This document shows, piece by piece, positions 7,090 through 16,123 of a DNA stretch of 25,043 nucleotides. Made by a program: the position numbers and the translations under genes. The stretch's first letter is position 1. Every line of letters starts with the position of its first letter. The stretch is from JAVXTH01 sp036641395 (GTDB taxonomy: Bacteria; Bacillota_I; Bacilli_A; Erysipelotrichales; Erysipelotrichaceae). The notes under the pieces were generated by a model that was given only the letters and a program-made list of their open reading frames with translations, made no database searches and was not told where the DNA came from. Location: contig JAVWEY010000025.1 in NCBI GenBank assembly GCA_036641395.1, positions 1 through 25,043 of the forward strand, read 5' to 3'.

Positions 7090-8193
7090 TTATACGTTGA
7101 AGCGGAAATTCAAAATGTCGCCATCTTGAACAATATACTCTTTTCCTTCTGATCTAAGTTTTCCTGCTTCTTTAATCGCATGTTCACTTTCTAATTCATC
7201 GATATCTTTAAATGAATATGCTTCTGCACGAATAAAGCCTCTTTGGAAATCGGTATGAATGACACCGGCACACTGGGGAGCACTCATTCCTCGATGGTAT
7301 GTCCAAGCACGACACTCATCTTCACCAGCTGTAAGGAAAGTACATAAGCCTAAGATATGATAAGCAACTTTTACTAACTTATCTAAACCACTTTCATTTA
7401 TTCCTAAATCATGAAGAAATTCCTCACGCTCACCTTTATCTAAACCACTTAATTCTTCTTCTACTTTTGCACAGATTGCGACAACTTCATTATTTTCACT
7501 CGCTGCATATTCTTTAACAATTTGATAATACTTATTCGCATCGGGATCAATAATTTCTTCATCTGACATATTCGCAACATAGATCATTGGTTTTAATGTT
7601 AATAAATTAAAGGTTTTGATTAGTTCTTCCTCTTCATCATTTAACTCCACGCTACGTGCGGGTTTCCCTGCTTCCATTGCATCCTTTAATCGTTTCAGCA
7701 TATCATATTCTACTAACGTTACTTTATCTCTACTATTCTTTGATTTACGTAATACTTTCGCAATACGATTATCAACACTTTGTAGATCTGCCATAATCAA
7801 TTCCAAATTAATTATTTCAATATCACGAAGTGGATCCACATTACCTTCTACATGGGTAATATTTGTATCATCAAAACAACGAACAACATGACAAATAGCA
7901 TCCGTTAATCGAATATTACTTAAAAACTGATTACCTAAGCCTTCACCTTTACTTGCCCCTTTAACTAATCCGGCAATATCAGTGAATTCAAATGTAGTAT
8001 AAATTGTTTTTTTAGGATGAAACAATTCTACTAGGCGATCAATTCTAGAATCGGGTACCTCTACAACACCAACATTTGGTTGAATCGTCGCAAACGGATA
8101 ATTTGCAGCTTCAACTTGGGATTTAGTGATGGCATTAAATAATGTTGATTTACCAACGTTTGGCAAACCGACAATTCCTGCTGTTAATGGCAT
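7090..8193 (-). CDS. ychF: Redox-responsive ATPase/GTPase YchF
   Basis: This 367-residue member of the YchF/OLA1 family has the P-loop GLPNVGKS (residues 9-16), the G3 motif DIAGLVKGAS, and the non-canonical NMSDE in place of NKxD, which in this family favours ATP over GTP. The C-terminal TGS-like domain ends in the typical GKEYIVQDGDILNFRFNV. The proteins associate with ribosomes and respond to oxidative stress. It follows the alcohol dehydrogenase gene by 57 bases. A TATAAT at 8238-8243, flanked by ACCTTG/CAAGGT, could give it its own promoter besides read-through. In Bacillus the YchF gene also lies beside a DUF951 gene; here the alcohol dehydrogenase separates them. Confidence 0.95.
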   Translation of the reverse strand: MPLTAGIVGLPNVGKSTLFNAITKSQVEAANYPFATIQPNVGVVEVPDSRIDRLVELFHPKKTIYTTFEFTDIAGLVKGASKGEGLGNQFLSNIRLTDAICHVVRCFDDTNITHVEGNVDPLRDIEIINLELIMADLQSVDNRIAKVLRKSKNSRDKVTLVEYDMLKRLKDAMEAGKPARSVELNDEEEELIKTFNLLTLKPMIYVANMSDEEIIDPDANKYYQIVKEYAASENNEVVAICAKVEEELSGLDKGEREEFLHDLGINESGLDKLVKVAYHILGLCTFLTAGEDECRAWTYHRGMSAPQCAGVIHTDFQRGFIRAEAYSFKDIDELESEHAIKEAGKLRSEGKEYIVQDGDILNFRFNV

Positions 8194-8250
8194 AAAATCA
8201 ACTCTCTTTCAACTTTATAAGTTTACCTTGTTTCTTTATTATATGCAAGG

Positions 8251-9411
8251 TTATAGTGAAGCTTTATAGATAGCTAATACATCACTTGCACTTAAATCAC
8301 GATAAGCACCAAGACAACCTAAACTAGCCTTTTCAGCCATAATTTGAAGATGCTCTTCATCAATTCCAACTTCTTTTAATGTCGTAGGAATACCCATTTT
8401 CACAAAATAGTCCTTGGTAGCTTTAATTCCTGCTTTGGCAACTTCCATTTTATCCTGAATGTGAGGAGATACATTCCATACATTATGAGCATATGCAACA
8501 AACTTATCGAGACTTCTTTCATCTAAAACATGTTCCATCCAGTGAGGTGTAAGAATCGCAAGACCAACACCATGAGTAATATCGTAATAAGCGCTCAATT
8601 GATGTTCCATTGGATGAACACTCCAAGCAACATCTTTACCCTGTTTAATTAAATCGTTAATTGCCCAAGAACTAGCCCACATTAAATTTGCTCTTGCCTC
8701 ATAATCTTCTGGGTTTGTAATTGCCTTAACACCAAATTCAATACAAGTCTTAAGTAATGCTTCCGCCATTCTATCCTGCATATAACCATTTGCATTTGAG
8801 AAATACGTTTCTAAGATATGAGACATAATATCAGCCGTACCTGCTGCTGTTTGATACTTACTAACACTATAAGTATAAGAAGGATCTAGAATGCTAGCCT
8901 TTGGACGAAAGTCATGATGTGACATTCCAATCTTATCGTTTGTTTCCATATTGGAAATAACCGCATAACAATCCATTTCACTTCCCGTTGCAGCTAAAGT
9001 AAGAATGGAAACGATTGGTAATACACTTTTAATCTTATTATTATCTAATACAACATCCCAAGCATCACCCTCATAACTTACACAACCTGCAATCGCCTTT
9101 GCACAGTCAATCGTAGAGCCTCCACCAATTGGTAGAATAACATCAATCTTATGATCTCTACATAGTTTTACACCATTACTTACCGTTGTAACACGAGGAT
9201 TTGGTTCTACACCACTTAATTCATTATAATAAATATTCTCTTTTTTTAGAATGGATACTACATCATCATAAATACCATTTTTTTTAATGCTGCCTCCGCC
9301 ATAAACTAATAAAACTCTTTCTCCATACTGCTTTACAATCTTTGCGATGTTCTTTACTTGGCCTTTACCAAAATATATTTCAGTAGGTATTGAATAAATA
9401 AAATTTTCCAT
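8251..9411 (-). CDS. Iron-containing alcohol dehydrogenase (BdhA/YqhD-like)
   Basis: This 386-residue enzyme belongs to the type III, metal-dependent alcohol dehydrogenases of the butanol dehydrogenase/YqhD branch. It reduces aldehydes to alcohols with NAD(P)H and would re-oxidise cofactor in fermentation or remove toxic aldehydes. The cofactor motif GGGST is at 96-100. The metal ligands are all present: Asp194, His198, His266 and His280, with the conserved His270 between them. Its start abuts the DUF951 stop, which suggests coupling. It sits between DUF951 and ychF. Confidence 0.93.
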   Translation of the reverse strand: MENFIYSIPTEIYFGKGQVKNIAKIVKQYGERVLLVYGGGSIKKNGIYDDVVSILKKENIYYNELSGVEPNPRVTTVSNGVKLCRDHKIDVILPIGGGSTIDCAKAIAGCVSYEGDAWDVVLDNNKIKSVLPIVSILTLAATGSEMDCYAVISNMETNDKIGMSHHDFRPKASILDPSYTYSVSKYQTAAGTADIMSHILETYFSNANGYMQDRMAEALLKTCIEFGVKAITNPEDYEARANLMWASSWAINDLIKQGKDVAWSVHPMEHQLSAYYDITHGVGLAILTPHWMEHVLDERSLDKFVAYAHNVWNVSPHIQDKMEVAKAGIKATKDYFVKMGIPTTLKEVGIDEEHLQIMAEKASLGCLGAYRDLSASDVLAIYKASL

Positions 9412-9617
9412 TAGCTTTCCTCTCCTGATCTTTCAATCACTTTCTTTAATTTCTTTTCGAATTCCGTTCTAGGAAATAATACTGAAGTTCCACAACCTAA
9501 GCATTTAATTCGTATATCAGCACCCATCCGAATAATCTTCCAATACTTTGATTTCTTACATGGATGTGATTTCTTCATTTCCACAATATCATTTAAATCA
9601 TATTCTGGTATGTTCAT
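9411..9617 (-). CDS. DUF951 small zinc-ribbon-like protein
   Basis: This 68-residue protein matches DUF951 (YyzM in Bacillus subtilis). The family features are the N-terminal DLNDIVEMKKSHPC, a Trp in the middle, and IKCLGCG, giving cysteines that could hold a metal. Its molecular role is not established. It overlaps the 3' end of folD by 20 bases and its stop touches the start of the alcohol dehydrogenase gene, so it is translated as part of that operon. Confidence 0.85.
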   Translation of the reverse strand: MNIPEYDLNDIVEMKKSHPCKKSKYWKIIRMGADIRIKCLGCGTSVLFPRTEFEKKLKKVIERSGEES

Positions 9618-10485
9618 AACCTTCTCCTAACCGATCCATATTTTGATTATATGCTTTCATTGTATTCTCCAACAACATCGTAATTGTCATTGGGCCAACT
9701 CCTTTAGGAACGGGAGTAATATAACTTACCTTATCAATCACATCATCAAAATCAACATCTCCACATAGTTTATTATTTTCATCCATATTAACACCGACAT
9801 CAATAACAACCGCACCTTCTTTTACCGATTGTTTTTTGATAAACTTAGCTTTGCCTATCGCAACAACCAAAATATCAGCTTCTCTACAAATTGCTTCAAT
9901 ATCCTTTGTTCGTGAATGTGTCATTGTAACGGTAGCATTCTTATTCAATAACAGTTGAGCAATTGGTTTCCCAACAATATTACTTCTTCCTATCACAACT
10001 GCACTTTTACCACTTAAATCATCATAACCAATACTCTTTAATAAAACCATAATTCCATAAGGTGTACATGGAAGAAATGTATCAATTTGCATCATCATCT
10101 TACCAATATTACTTGGATGCACTCCATCTACATCTTTATTAGGGTCGATTGCTTGAAGCACATGAGCCTCATTTATATGCTTTGGCAATGGAAATTGAAG
10201 TAAAATACCATCGACGCTACAATCTTTATTTAAGTTATGAATCACTTCAATTAATTCTTTTTCACTAATTGCTTCATCTAAACAAACCAAACGATTTTCC
10301 ATACCAACAAAATTACATGCTTTTTCTTTCCCTTTAATATAAGACATACTAGCACTATGATCTCCGACTAATACTACTACTAAGCAAGGAACTCTTAATC
10401 CTTTTTGTTTCATCGAATCAATCTCTTGTTTAATATTTTCTTTCATCAACTTGGCAACTTCATTACCATAAATTATTTCACTCAT
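9598..10485 (-). CDS. folD: Bifunctional methylene-THF dehydrogenase/cyclohydrolase FolD
   Basis: This 295-residue cytoplasmic enzyme interconverts 5,10-methylene-, methenyl- and 10-formyl-tetrahydrofolate, feeding purine and formyl-Met synthesis. It shows the substrate-domain motif with Tyr49 and Lys53 (YIKGK), DGILLQFPLP, and the Rossmann motif VIGRSNIVGKP for NADP. The PVPKGVGPMT block near the C-terminus is typical. It overlaps dtd by 4 bases (ATGA) and the DUF951 gene by 20 bases, so all three are likely on one message. Confidence 0.96.
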   Translation of the reverse strand: MSEIIYGNEVAKLMKENIKQEIDSMKQKGLRVPCLVVVLVGDHSASMSYIKGKEKACNFVGMENRLVCLDEAISEKELIEVIHNLNKDCSVDGILLQFPLPKHINEAHVLQAIDPNKDVDGVHPSNIGKMMMQIDTFLPCTPYGIMVLLKSIGYDDLSGKSAVVIGRSNIVGKPIAQLLLNKNATVTMTHSRTKDIEAICREADILVVAIGKAKFIKKQSVKEGAVVIDVGVNMDENNKLCGDVDFDDVIDKVSYITPVPKGVGPMTITMLLENTMKAYNQNMDRLGEGYEHTRI

Positions 10486-10940
10486 ACTCCTCCCCCTAAT
10501 TCATCACTATCCATAATAATCGTAACCGGTCCATCGTTACATAATTCACATTTCATATCAGCACCAAATATTCCTGTTTGAACTTCAATATCATAACTTT
10601 TTAATTCCTCATTAAAGGCATCATACATCTCACTTGCAAGTACTGGTTGAGCACCTGCATTAAAACCAGGTCTTCGTCCCTTGCGGTAATCCGCAAATAA
10701 AGTAAATTGTGAAATGGAAAGAATCGCACCATTTACATCTTTAATACTTTTATTCATCTTTCCTGCTTCATCATCAAAGATTCTAAGTTCAATACATTTC
10801 TTTGCGACTTTTTTAATTATTTCAATTGTATCATCATTCGCAATCCCAACTAAAAACATATAACCTTTTTTAATCTCTCCGACCACTTTATCATCAACTT
10901 TTACACGTGCATAACTCACTCTTTGCATAATAACTTTCAT
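10482..10940 (-). CDS. dtd: D-aminoacyl-tRNA deacylase
   Basis: This 152-residue Dtd removes D-amino acids wrongly attached to tRNA. Family motifs are MKVIMQRV at the start, SQFTLFADYRKGRRPGF in the middle, and NDGPVTI near the C-terminus, which holds the Gly-cisPro pair of the active site. The length is normal. It is probably the first gene of the block dtd-folD-DUF951-adh-ychF, because a promoter lies just upstream. It overlaps folD by 4 bases. Confidence 0.95.
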   Translation of the reverse strand: MKVIMQRVSYARVKVDDKVVGEIKKGYMFLVGIANDDTIEIIKKVAKKCIELRIFDDEAGKMNKSIKDVNGAILSISQFTLFADYRKGRRPGFNAGAQPVLASEMYDAFNEELKSYDIEVQTGIFGADMKCELCNDGPVTIIMDSDELGGGV

Positions 10941-10969
10941 ACAATCCCTACCTTCAATTCGTCCTAGAC

Positions 10970-10999
10970 ATTATATCATTAATAAAGAAAAAAAGTCAT
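10970..10999 (-). promoter_or_regulatory. Promoter upstream of dtd
   Basis: On the minus strand an extended -10, TGATATAAT (hexamer at 10970-10975), is 18 bases from a fair -35 ATGACT. It lies in the 62-bp gap after the aminotransferase gene. Only a 4-bp hairpin with seven T's separates the two, so read-through from pheA is also possible. Confidence 0.45.
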
Positions 11000-11002
11000 T
11001 CC

Positions 11003-12238
11003 TTAGGAACAACTTCTCAGTATTTCTGCCATTTTCAAAGCAAGTCCTTTACACTTTTGGATTGATAAGGAACAAATGGCAACTCTTATTCCTTTATTAA
11101 CTTTAACACAAAAGATTAATTGATCCATTAAAGCTTCATGATAACGATCTCTTAATTCATTATCTTCAACTTTTATCGTTACAAAGAATCCTTCTTTATA
11201 AGGATAACAAGCAAGATTATGCTTATTTGCTTCTTCTAGGAAAAGATGGGATCTTTTATATAATAAATCAACATAAATATCTTTCTCTTTTAAATATTCA
11301 TCTTTTAAAACAGTTGTCACATAAGTAAAATTCTCCATGGCCGAATTTGATATATTAGACCAAAGTGCTCTAGCACTCTTTTCAAATACAATTTCAACTT
11401 CACGCACACTTTTCTTATCTTGAGCTAGAATTAAGGCAGCTCCACAGCGAAGACCATAAGATGTCATTGTCTTACTACAACTAAAAGCAACAATACACAT
11501 AACATTATGACTCATTTTATTCATTGTTTCTAAATATTTACGAGCTGTAACCGCATGATAAGCATAATCAATATAAGCAATATCATTTAAAATAACAACC
11601 GGTGCTTGTTTACCACATTCATTTAGAAATTCAATTATTGCTTCCCATTCCGCTATTGTAAGAGAATAACCAGTTGGATTATGACAAGGATCATTAATTA
11701 CTACAAGTAACTTTTTTTGTTTCCCTAATACTTTTAAACAAGTTTCTTTAAAAGAAGTTAGATTAAAACAATCACCATCAAACAAATCATATTTTTCAAT
11801 TGTTAAATTATGCATGCTCGCCATTAGACTATAAGAACCCCAAGCAATACTTGGAAGAATTACACAATCCCCTTCATCTAATATTTCATTAAATGATAAA
11901 GAAACAGCTCCAGTTCCTCCTGGTGTTGCGATAACACTATGGGAAAGTTTGACTTCCGCATTACCACAAACCCAAGTATATACTTGATCACGATAAGATT
12001 CATTACCAACAAAACTTGCCGCATAAGCTGCTTTTACTTCTTTTTTTATTTCATCATAATGATGAAATACACTGTCATATGCGACAATTGTTCCTTCCTC
12101 ATTAAACAAAGAACCAATCGTTGCATTAATTACTTTGTCATCACCATAAAGAGCAATTGCTGCTTTTGCTTTCTTTACAATCGCAAATACCGTATCTTCA
12201 ATCGGTGTAACATCTACCTGATTCCTAACAAAACTCAT
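11003..12238 (-). CDS. Class I/II (PLP) aminotransferase, probably aromatic
   Basis: This 411-residue fold-type I aminotransferase has the PLP lysine at Lys256 (SCSKTMTSYG). Asn187 lies in CHNPTG, and Asp219 and Tyr222 in NDIAYID contact the cofactor. The gene starts directly after the pheA stop (TAG then ATG), so the two are cotranscribed. I infer that it converts phenylpyruvate to phenylalanine with glutamate or another amino donor, completing the pathway that PheA opens. The sequence alone does not exclude aspartate or other substrates. Confidence 0.85.
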   Translation of the reverse strand: MSFVRNQVDVTPIEDTVFAIVKKAKAAIALYGDDKVINATIGSLFNEEGTIVAYDSVFHHYDEIKKEVKAAYAASFVGNESYRDQVYTWVCGNAEVKLSHSVIATPGGTGAVSLSFNEILDEGDCVILPSIAWGSYSLMASMHNLTIEKYDLFDGDCFNLTSFKETCLKVLGKQKKLLVVINDPCHNPTGYSLTIAEWEAIIEFLNECGKQAPVVILNDIAYIDYAYHAVTARKYLETMNKMSHNVMCIVAFSCSKTMTSYGLRCGAALILAQDKKSVREVEIVFEKSARALWSNISNSAMENFTYVTTVLKDEYLKEKDIYVDLLYKRSHLFLEEANKHNLACYPYKEGFFVTIKVEDNELRDRYHEALMDQLIFCVKVNKGIRVAICSLSIQKCKGLALKMAEILRSCS

Positions 12239-13318
12239 CTAATCATTCCCTTCTTTTGTATATGATCCTAATAGTTTAACCATTTCACAGTTATCTTTCA
12301 AACATTCTAATAGTTCAATACTGTTAGCGTTTAGCGCATCTCCAATAAGTTCTACATAAAAATAATACTCCCAGGGTTTATTTTGTAAAGAGCGTGATTT
12401 TATACTTTCCATATTAAAGCCTTTATTCGCAATGATTTCCATAATCTTCGCAAGTGTTCCTACATCATGATGAAGCGTAAATAATAAGTTAAATCTTGTA
12501 CCACTGGTTATTTTTTCTTTACTAATCACAATGAAACGTGTTGTATTTTCATTGCTTGTATTAATATGTTGAGCTAATACTTTCAAACCATATAGTTTCG
12601 CTGTTTCAATTGATGCGATTGCTGCTTTATGTTTATCCTTTTGTTCACTTACAAACTTTGCAGCAAGTGCAGTGTTAGGATAAGCAATCAATTCAAATCC
12701 ACGGCCATTTAAGAATTGTTTTGATTGATAAATTGCTTGATCTTTTGAATATACTTGTTTAATATCCTCAAGTTTAGAATCAAAGGTTCCTAATAAATTT
12801 TGTTCAATCTTTAAATCATACATGCGATTAATATGAACATTATATTTTAATAATAAATCTAATACTTCTCCAATTTCTCCTGTATAAGAATTCTCAAATG
12901 GAATTACACCATAAGTACATTCTCCTTGATCCACTTTTTGAAATACTTCATCAAAAGATTGCATTGCGATACATTTATTATTATGAAATAAAGAAGTAGC
13001 AGCAATATGAGAAAAAGCCCCTTTTACTCCTTGATAGCCTACAACAATATCATCCATTAATGTATGTTGATATTGCTTTGATAACATCATTAATTCTTTT
13101 AAGTATGATTCATAATAATCTTTAAGATCTTCATCTTCAATTAAACTCAAATTATTACGAATCACTTCTTGTTCTCTAGAAGTATCTAATATTTCTAAAT
13201 TATGTTCTTTCTTATAATCAATAACTTCTTTCACCGCTTGCATCCGTTCAACAAATAATTTAGCCATTTGCGCATCGACTTCATTTATCTTTTTACGTGC
13301 AGCTTTTAATTGATCCAT
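12239..13318 (-). CDS. pheA: Chorismate mutase/prephenate dehydratase (P-protein)
   Basis: This 359-residue three-domain protein makes phenylpyruvate from chorismate. Residues about 1-90 are an AroQ-type chorismate mutase (MDQLKAARKKINEVDAQM). About 95-275 are the prephenate dehydratase with GVIPFENSYTGEIGE and the catalytic TRF motif in NENTTRFIV. The last 80 residues are an ACT domain with an altered ESRP region (SIKSRSLQNKPWEY), which in relatives binds phenylalanine for feedback inhibition. I chose ATG 13318, 7 bases after GAGGG; an upstream ATG at 13360 would run through the promoter. It forms an operon with the following aminotransferase. No T-box leader is seen. Confidence 0.93.
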   Translation of the reverse strand: MDQLKAARKKINEVDAQMAKLFVERMQAVKEVIDYKKEHNLEILDTSREQEVIRNNLSLIEDEDLKDYYESYLKELMMLSKQYQHTLMDDIVVGYQGVKGAFSHIAATSLFHNNKCIAMQSFDEVFQKVDQGECTYGVIPFENSYTGEIGEVLDLLLKYNVHINRMYDLKIEQNLLGTFDSKLEDIKQVYSKDQAIYQSKQFLNGRGFELIAYPNTALAAKFVSEQKDKHKAAIASIETAKLYGLKVLAQHINTSNENTTRFIVISKEKITSGTRFNLLFTLHHDVGTLAKIMEIIANKGFNMESIKSRSLQNKPWEYYFYVELIGDALNANSIELLECLKDNCEMVKLLGSYTKEGND

Positions 13319-13343
13319 AGATAGCCCTCTTTCCATTTTTATA

Positions 13344-13372
13344 ATTATAACCCAGAACATATCTCCTTACAA
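13344..13372 (-). promoter_or_regulatory. Promoter for pheA operon
   Basis: On the minus strand TTGTAA (13367-13372) and TATAAT (13344-13349) are exactly 17 bases apart. The leader is only about 20 bases, too short for an attenuator. Confidence 0.6.
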
Positions 13373-13393
13373 ATTCTTTACTAAAATATATTA

Positions 13394-13411
13394 GAAATAA
13401 CATGTTATTTC
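13394..13411. repeat. Perfect 18-bp palindrome upstream of pheA
   Basis: GAAATAACA followed directly by its inverse TGTTATTTC. It lies between the stop of the DUF2974 gene and the pheA -35 box, 22 bases from the latter. It could be an operator or a weak terminator hairpin; the lack of a T run speaks against the latter. Confidence 0.5.
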
Positions 13412-13417
13412 ATTATT

Positions 13418-14401
13418 TTAGAGAAATTTTATATCTGTTATATACTTATATTCAGTTAGTGATTTGTTTATAGTTTCATTCCAATATATAAGTTTATGAT
13501 AATCATTTAAGTTTAATTGAAGTTTTTTATATAATTCTTCTTCGCTTGTTTCAAAATATAAGAAATAATAAATTGGCTGAATTAGAATTCGAATATCTTC
13601 TTTAGGTAGACGATTTAGTAACTCATTAAATAATAGATAAGTACTAATTGCAATTGGTTTTTTATGATTAACATAAACAAAGCCTTTGCCACTTTCTTTA
13701 TAACTATCTAATTGATGAGCCTTCTTAAGAGTATCTATTGTTATCTTATTTTTTGTCTTTACATAATAAGGATTACCAATTGGTAAGAATAACGAAGAGA
13801 CAAGATCATATTCATTTTCAATTTGATAAACAATCTGATTCTTTCTTAAATATTGTATTCTTTTAGAATTTTGTTTCTTTAAATACATCGAAATACCAGG
13901 TGCATTAAAAGTAATCACATGGATTAAACTAGCTAGTTTTTCCTTCTTTATTTTAAGTGCACAATACAGAGCAAGATTACCACCTTTAGAATGGCCACAT
14001 AGAATTAAATTATCATAGTCGATTTTATTTATATAAATTAAAGCTTGTGTTTGTTGATTGGTTGCGACTTCAAATAAAGTATCTAAATTATCTTCCCAAT
14101 CTTGCCAGCCTTCTTTTTTTGATGTTTGGTTACTTTCACTTCCTCTAAAACATAAAATTGTATCTTTTTTATGTTTTATTCTATATAAAACAAGTCCACT
14201 TTTTTTATTATCATTAAGATAATCAATAATCCAATAATCTTGATATGAACTTGTAGCCATTTCAATTAAAAATCTATCCTTGCGATATTTTTTGTTCTTT
14301 AAATAAAATGTTGCAAGCTGATTTACACTCATTGGTAGTGTATTCTTCATGATATCAAAATAAGCTAGATAACATAAATGTTGATATACAAATAAATTCA
14401 T
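13418..14401 (-). CDS. DUF2974 (Mbeg1-like) alpha/beta hydrolase
   Basis: This 327-residue protein matches the Mbeg1-like DUF2974 family of alpha/beta hydrolases. The nucleophile elbow is GHSKGG with Ser138, preceded by the strand motif ILCFRGSE (residues 82-89) that forms the oxyanion region. There is no signal peptide. Substrates are unknown; lipase or esterase activity is a fair guess. GAGGGG lies 7 bases before the ATG. It is transcribed divergently from the glucosaminidase gene and its upstream region carries an AAACATGTTT palindrome within the predicted promoter. Confidence 0.75.
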   Translation of the reverse strand: MNLFVYQHLCYLAYFDIMKNTLPMSVNQLATFYLKNKKYRKDRFLIEMATSSYQDYWIIDYLNDNKKSGLVLYRIKHKKDTILCFRGSESNQTSKKEGWQDWEDNLDTLFEVATNQQTQALIYINKIDYDNLILCGHSKGGNLALYCALKIKKEKLASLIHVITFNAPGISMYLKKQNSKRIQYLRKNQIVYQIENEYDLVSSLFLPIGNPYYVKTKNKITIDTLKKAHQLDSYKESGKGFVYVNHKKPIAISTYLLFNELLNRLPKEDIRILIQPIYYFLYFETSEEELYKKLQLNLNDYHKLIYWNETINKSLTEYKYITDIKFL

Positions 14402-14415
14402 AAAATCCCCTCTTT

Positions 14416-14445
14416 ATTCTATGAAACATGTTTAATTATGTTCAA
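14416..14445 (-). promoter_or_regulatory. Promoter of DUF2974 gene with internal palindrome
   Basis: On the minus strand TTGAAC (14440-14445) and TAGAAT (14416-14421) are 18 bases apart. The palindrome AAACATGTTT (14424-14433) lies between the boxes, a usual place for a repressor site. Confidence 0.4.
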
Positions 14446-14536
14446 TTCATATATCCAATAGTGATAGTTATGTAAGATTTCTTTCTATTTTTTTATAATT
14501 AAGGTAGAATAAGCAATAGATATGGGAGGTAGTAAT

Positions 14537-16123
14537 ATGACAAAAAGGAAACGCAATAAAAATAATATTCTTAGTCCCTTACAAATTATGATATTAAGTG
14601 GGGTAGGAATTATGATGTTGATGTGTTTTGTTGCTTTTAAATCAACTCCAATTACTTATGAAGTTGTGAATTATGATAAAGATAATAATAAAACAACACT
14701 TCATTATTATCAAAACTTTACACAAGCCAAACAATCTTATGATCAATTAATAAAAGAAAATAAATTCAATCCCGCTATATTGAAAGGGAATGAATTACTA
14801 GCGATACGTTATGGAGTCCTTTCATTTAAGCGCGATAATTGTGGTATTAATACTTCTTTTACTTATGAAAATAATGATTTAACCGGTTATACAAATGGTT
14901 GTTATGGAGGAGATGGAGCCTATATTGAAACAAATGAAGATGCTTCCTTATTTAAATTTAAATTAAGTGGAACTATTGGTTGGGTTAAAACAAGTGATGT
15001 GAAATTATATAATTATTTTGATCAAAATCAGGTTAAAAGCGTTAATCATTATATAGTAAAAGATGGATTTTTAATTCATAAAGGCACTGCTGATCTTCAT
15101 AATGAAAGTTATAATTTATCGATAAATATTGGAGAAGCAAATAGTTCTTATGTGGCACCTATATATTATAGCTACGATGCTCATTATTTTTATGAACGAT
15201 ATCCAGAAATGATTGATGATTATCGAAATAATACTTATGTTCATAGTGTTAATAGTGAACAACCACATATTAATTATTATCAATATTTAACCCATCGAAG
15301 TTTAAGTAATTATACAAAAGATGATATCAATTGGTATATTGAGAACTATCTTGGTTTTAATGGGAAATTGAAGAAGATAAATGATGTTACTTATCATTCA
15401 CAATTATTTCATCAAGGTAAGAATTTTATTAATAATCAAAACAAATACGGAGTGAATGCGATTATGATGTTTTCACTTGCTTGCAATGAAAGTGATTTTG
15501 GTCGTAGTTCCATTGCCTATGAAAATAATAATTTATTTGGCCATGCTGCTTATGATGCGAGCCCTGGTGCAAGTGCCAATAAGTATAAATCAGTTGGTGA
15601 CAGTATCGAAATTCATGCAAGATTATTTCTATCACTTGGCTATTTAAATCCATGTGATGGTAGTAAAGATGGTACAGATTTAAATATTTGTATGAGTAAT
15701 CCTGATAATCGATATTTTGGAGGATATTTTGGTGATAAAAATAGTGGTTTAAATGTACGTTATGCATCCGATCCTTATTGGGGAGAAAAAGCGGCTGCGT
15801 ATTATCGAACTTTTGATGAAGTCCTTGGAAATAAAGATCACAATTCAGAGCATATTCTAATGCTGCGAAATGAGAGTATTCCCATTTATGCACAAGCGGA
15901 CCGTAAGCGTACTTTATTATATCGAACTACTAAAAACACCCCTTCTTTTGTCTTAAAAAAACGTATAGTCAAAGGAGAAACGATTGATGGTAATGATAAA
16001 TGGTATGAAATACAAAGCGATGCGAATATAGAAAATGAACATTTATTAAGTGATAAAGGACTTTATGTTAAGAAAAATAGTGTTGGCTATTTACATAGTT
16101 CATATCTAGGAGGAAAACGATGA
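14537..16123 (+). CDS. Membrane-anchored N-acetylglucosaminidase (GH73-like)
   Basis: The protein has 528 residues. A basic N-terminus (MTKRKRNKN) is followed by one helix (about 12-36), giving an exported, membrane-anchored enzyme. Residues about 45-170 form an uncharacterised extracytoplasmic part with a GWVKTSDV segment like SH3/GW modules. The glucosaminidase domain spans about 255-430, with the catalytic Glu318 in LACNESDFG and the typical NNLFGHAAYD. The last 85 residues look like an SH3-type wall-binding domain. It would cut peptidoglycan during growth or division. The start is ATG 14537, after GGGAGG; an ATG at 14522 lies before that site. Its stop overlaps the next gene by 4 bases. 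Confidence 0.85.
   Translation: MTKRKRNKNNILSPLQIMILSGVGIMMLMCFVAFKSTPITYEVVNYDKDNNKTTLHYYQNFTQAKQSYDQLIKENKFNPAILKGNELLAIRYGVLSFKRDNCGINTSFTYENNDLTGYTNGCYGGDGAYIETNEDASLFKFKLSGTIGWVKTSDVKLYNYFDQNQVKSVNHYIVKDGFLIHKGTADLHNESYNLSINIGEANSSYVAPIYYSYDAHYFYERYPEMIDDYRNNTYVHSVNSEQPHINYYQYLTHRSLSNYTKDDINWYIENYLGFNGKLKKINDVTYHSQLFHQGKNFINNQNKYGVNAIMMFSLACNESDFGRSSIAYENNNLFGHAAYDASPGASANKYKSVGDSIEIHARLFLSLGYLNPCDGSKDGTDLNICMSNPDNRYFGGYFGDKNSGLNVRYASDPYWGEKAAAYYRTFDEVLGNKDHNSEHILMLRNESIPIYAQADRKRTLLYRTTKNTPSFVLKKRIVKGETIDGNDKWYEIQSDANIENEHLLSDKGLYVKKNSVGYLHSSYLGGKR

Noticed and set aside
11939..12265. 108-codon plus-strand frame rich in Cys, Phe and Ile
   Set aside because: It is opposite the well-supported aminotransferase gene and resembles no protein.
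13319..13417. T-box or attenuator for the phenylalanine genes
   Set aside because: The predicted leader is about 20 bases and has no T-box sequence or leader peptide.
15462..15893. 143-codon open frame on the minus strand, rich in His, Tyr and Gln
   Set aside because: It lies fully inside the glucosaminidase gene, has low-complexity composition and no ribosome site; a shadow frame.
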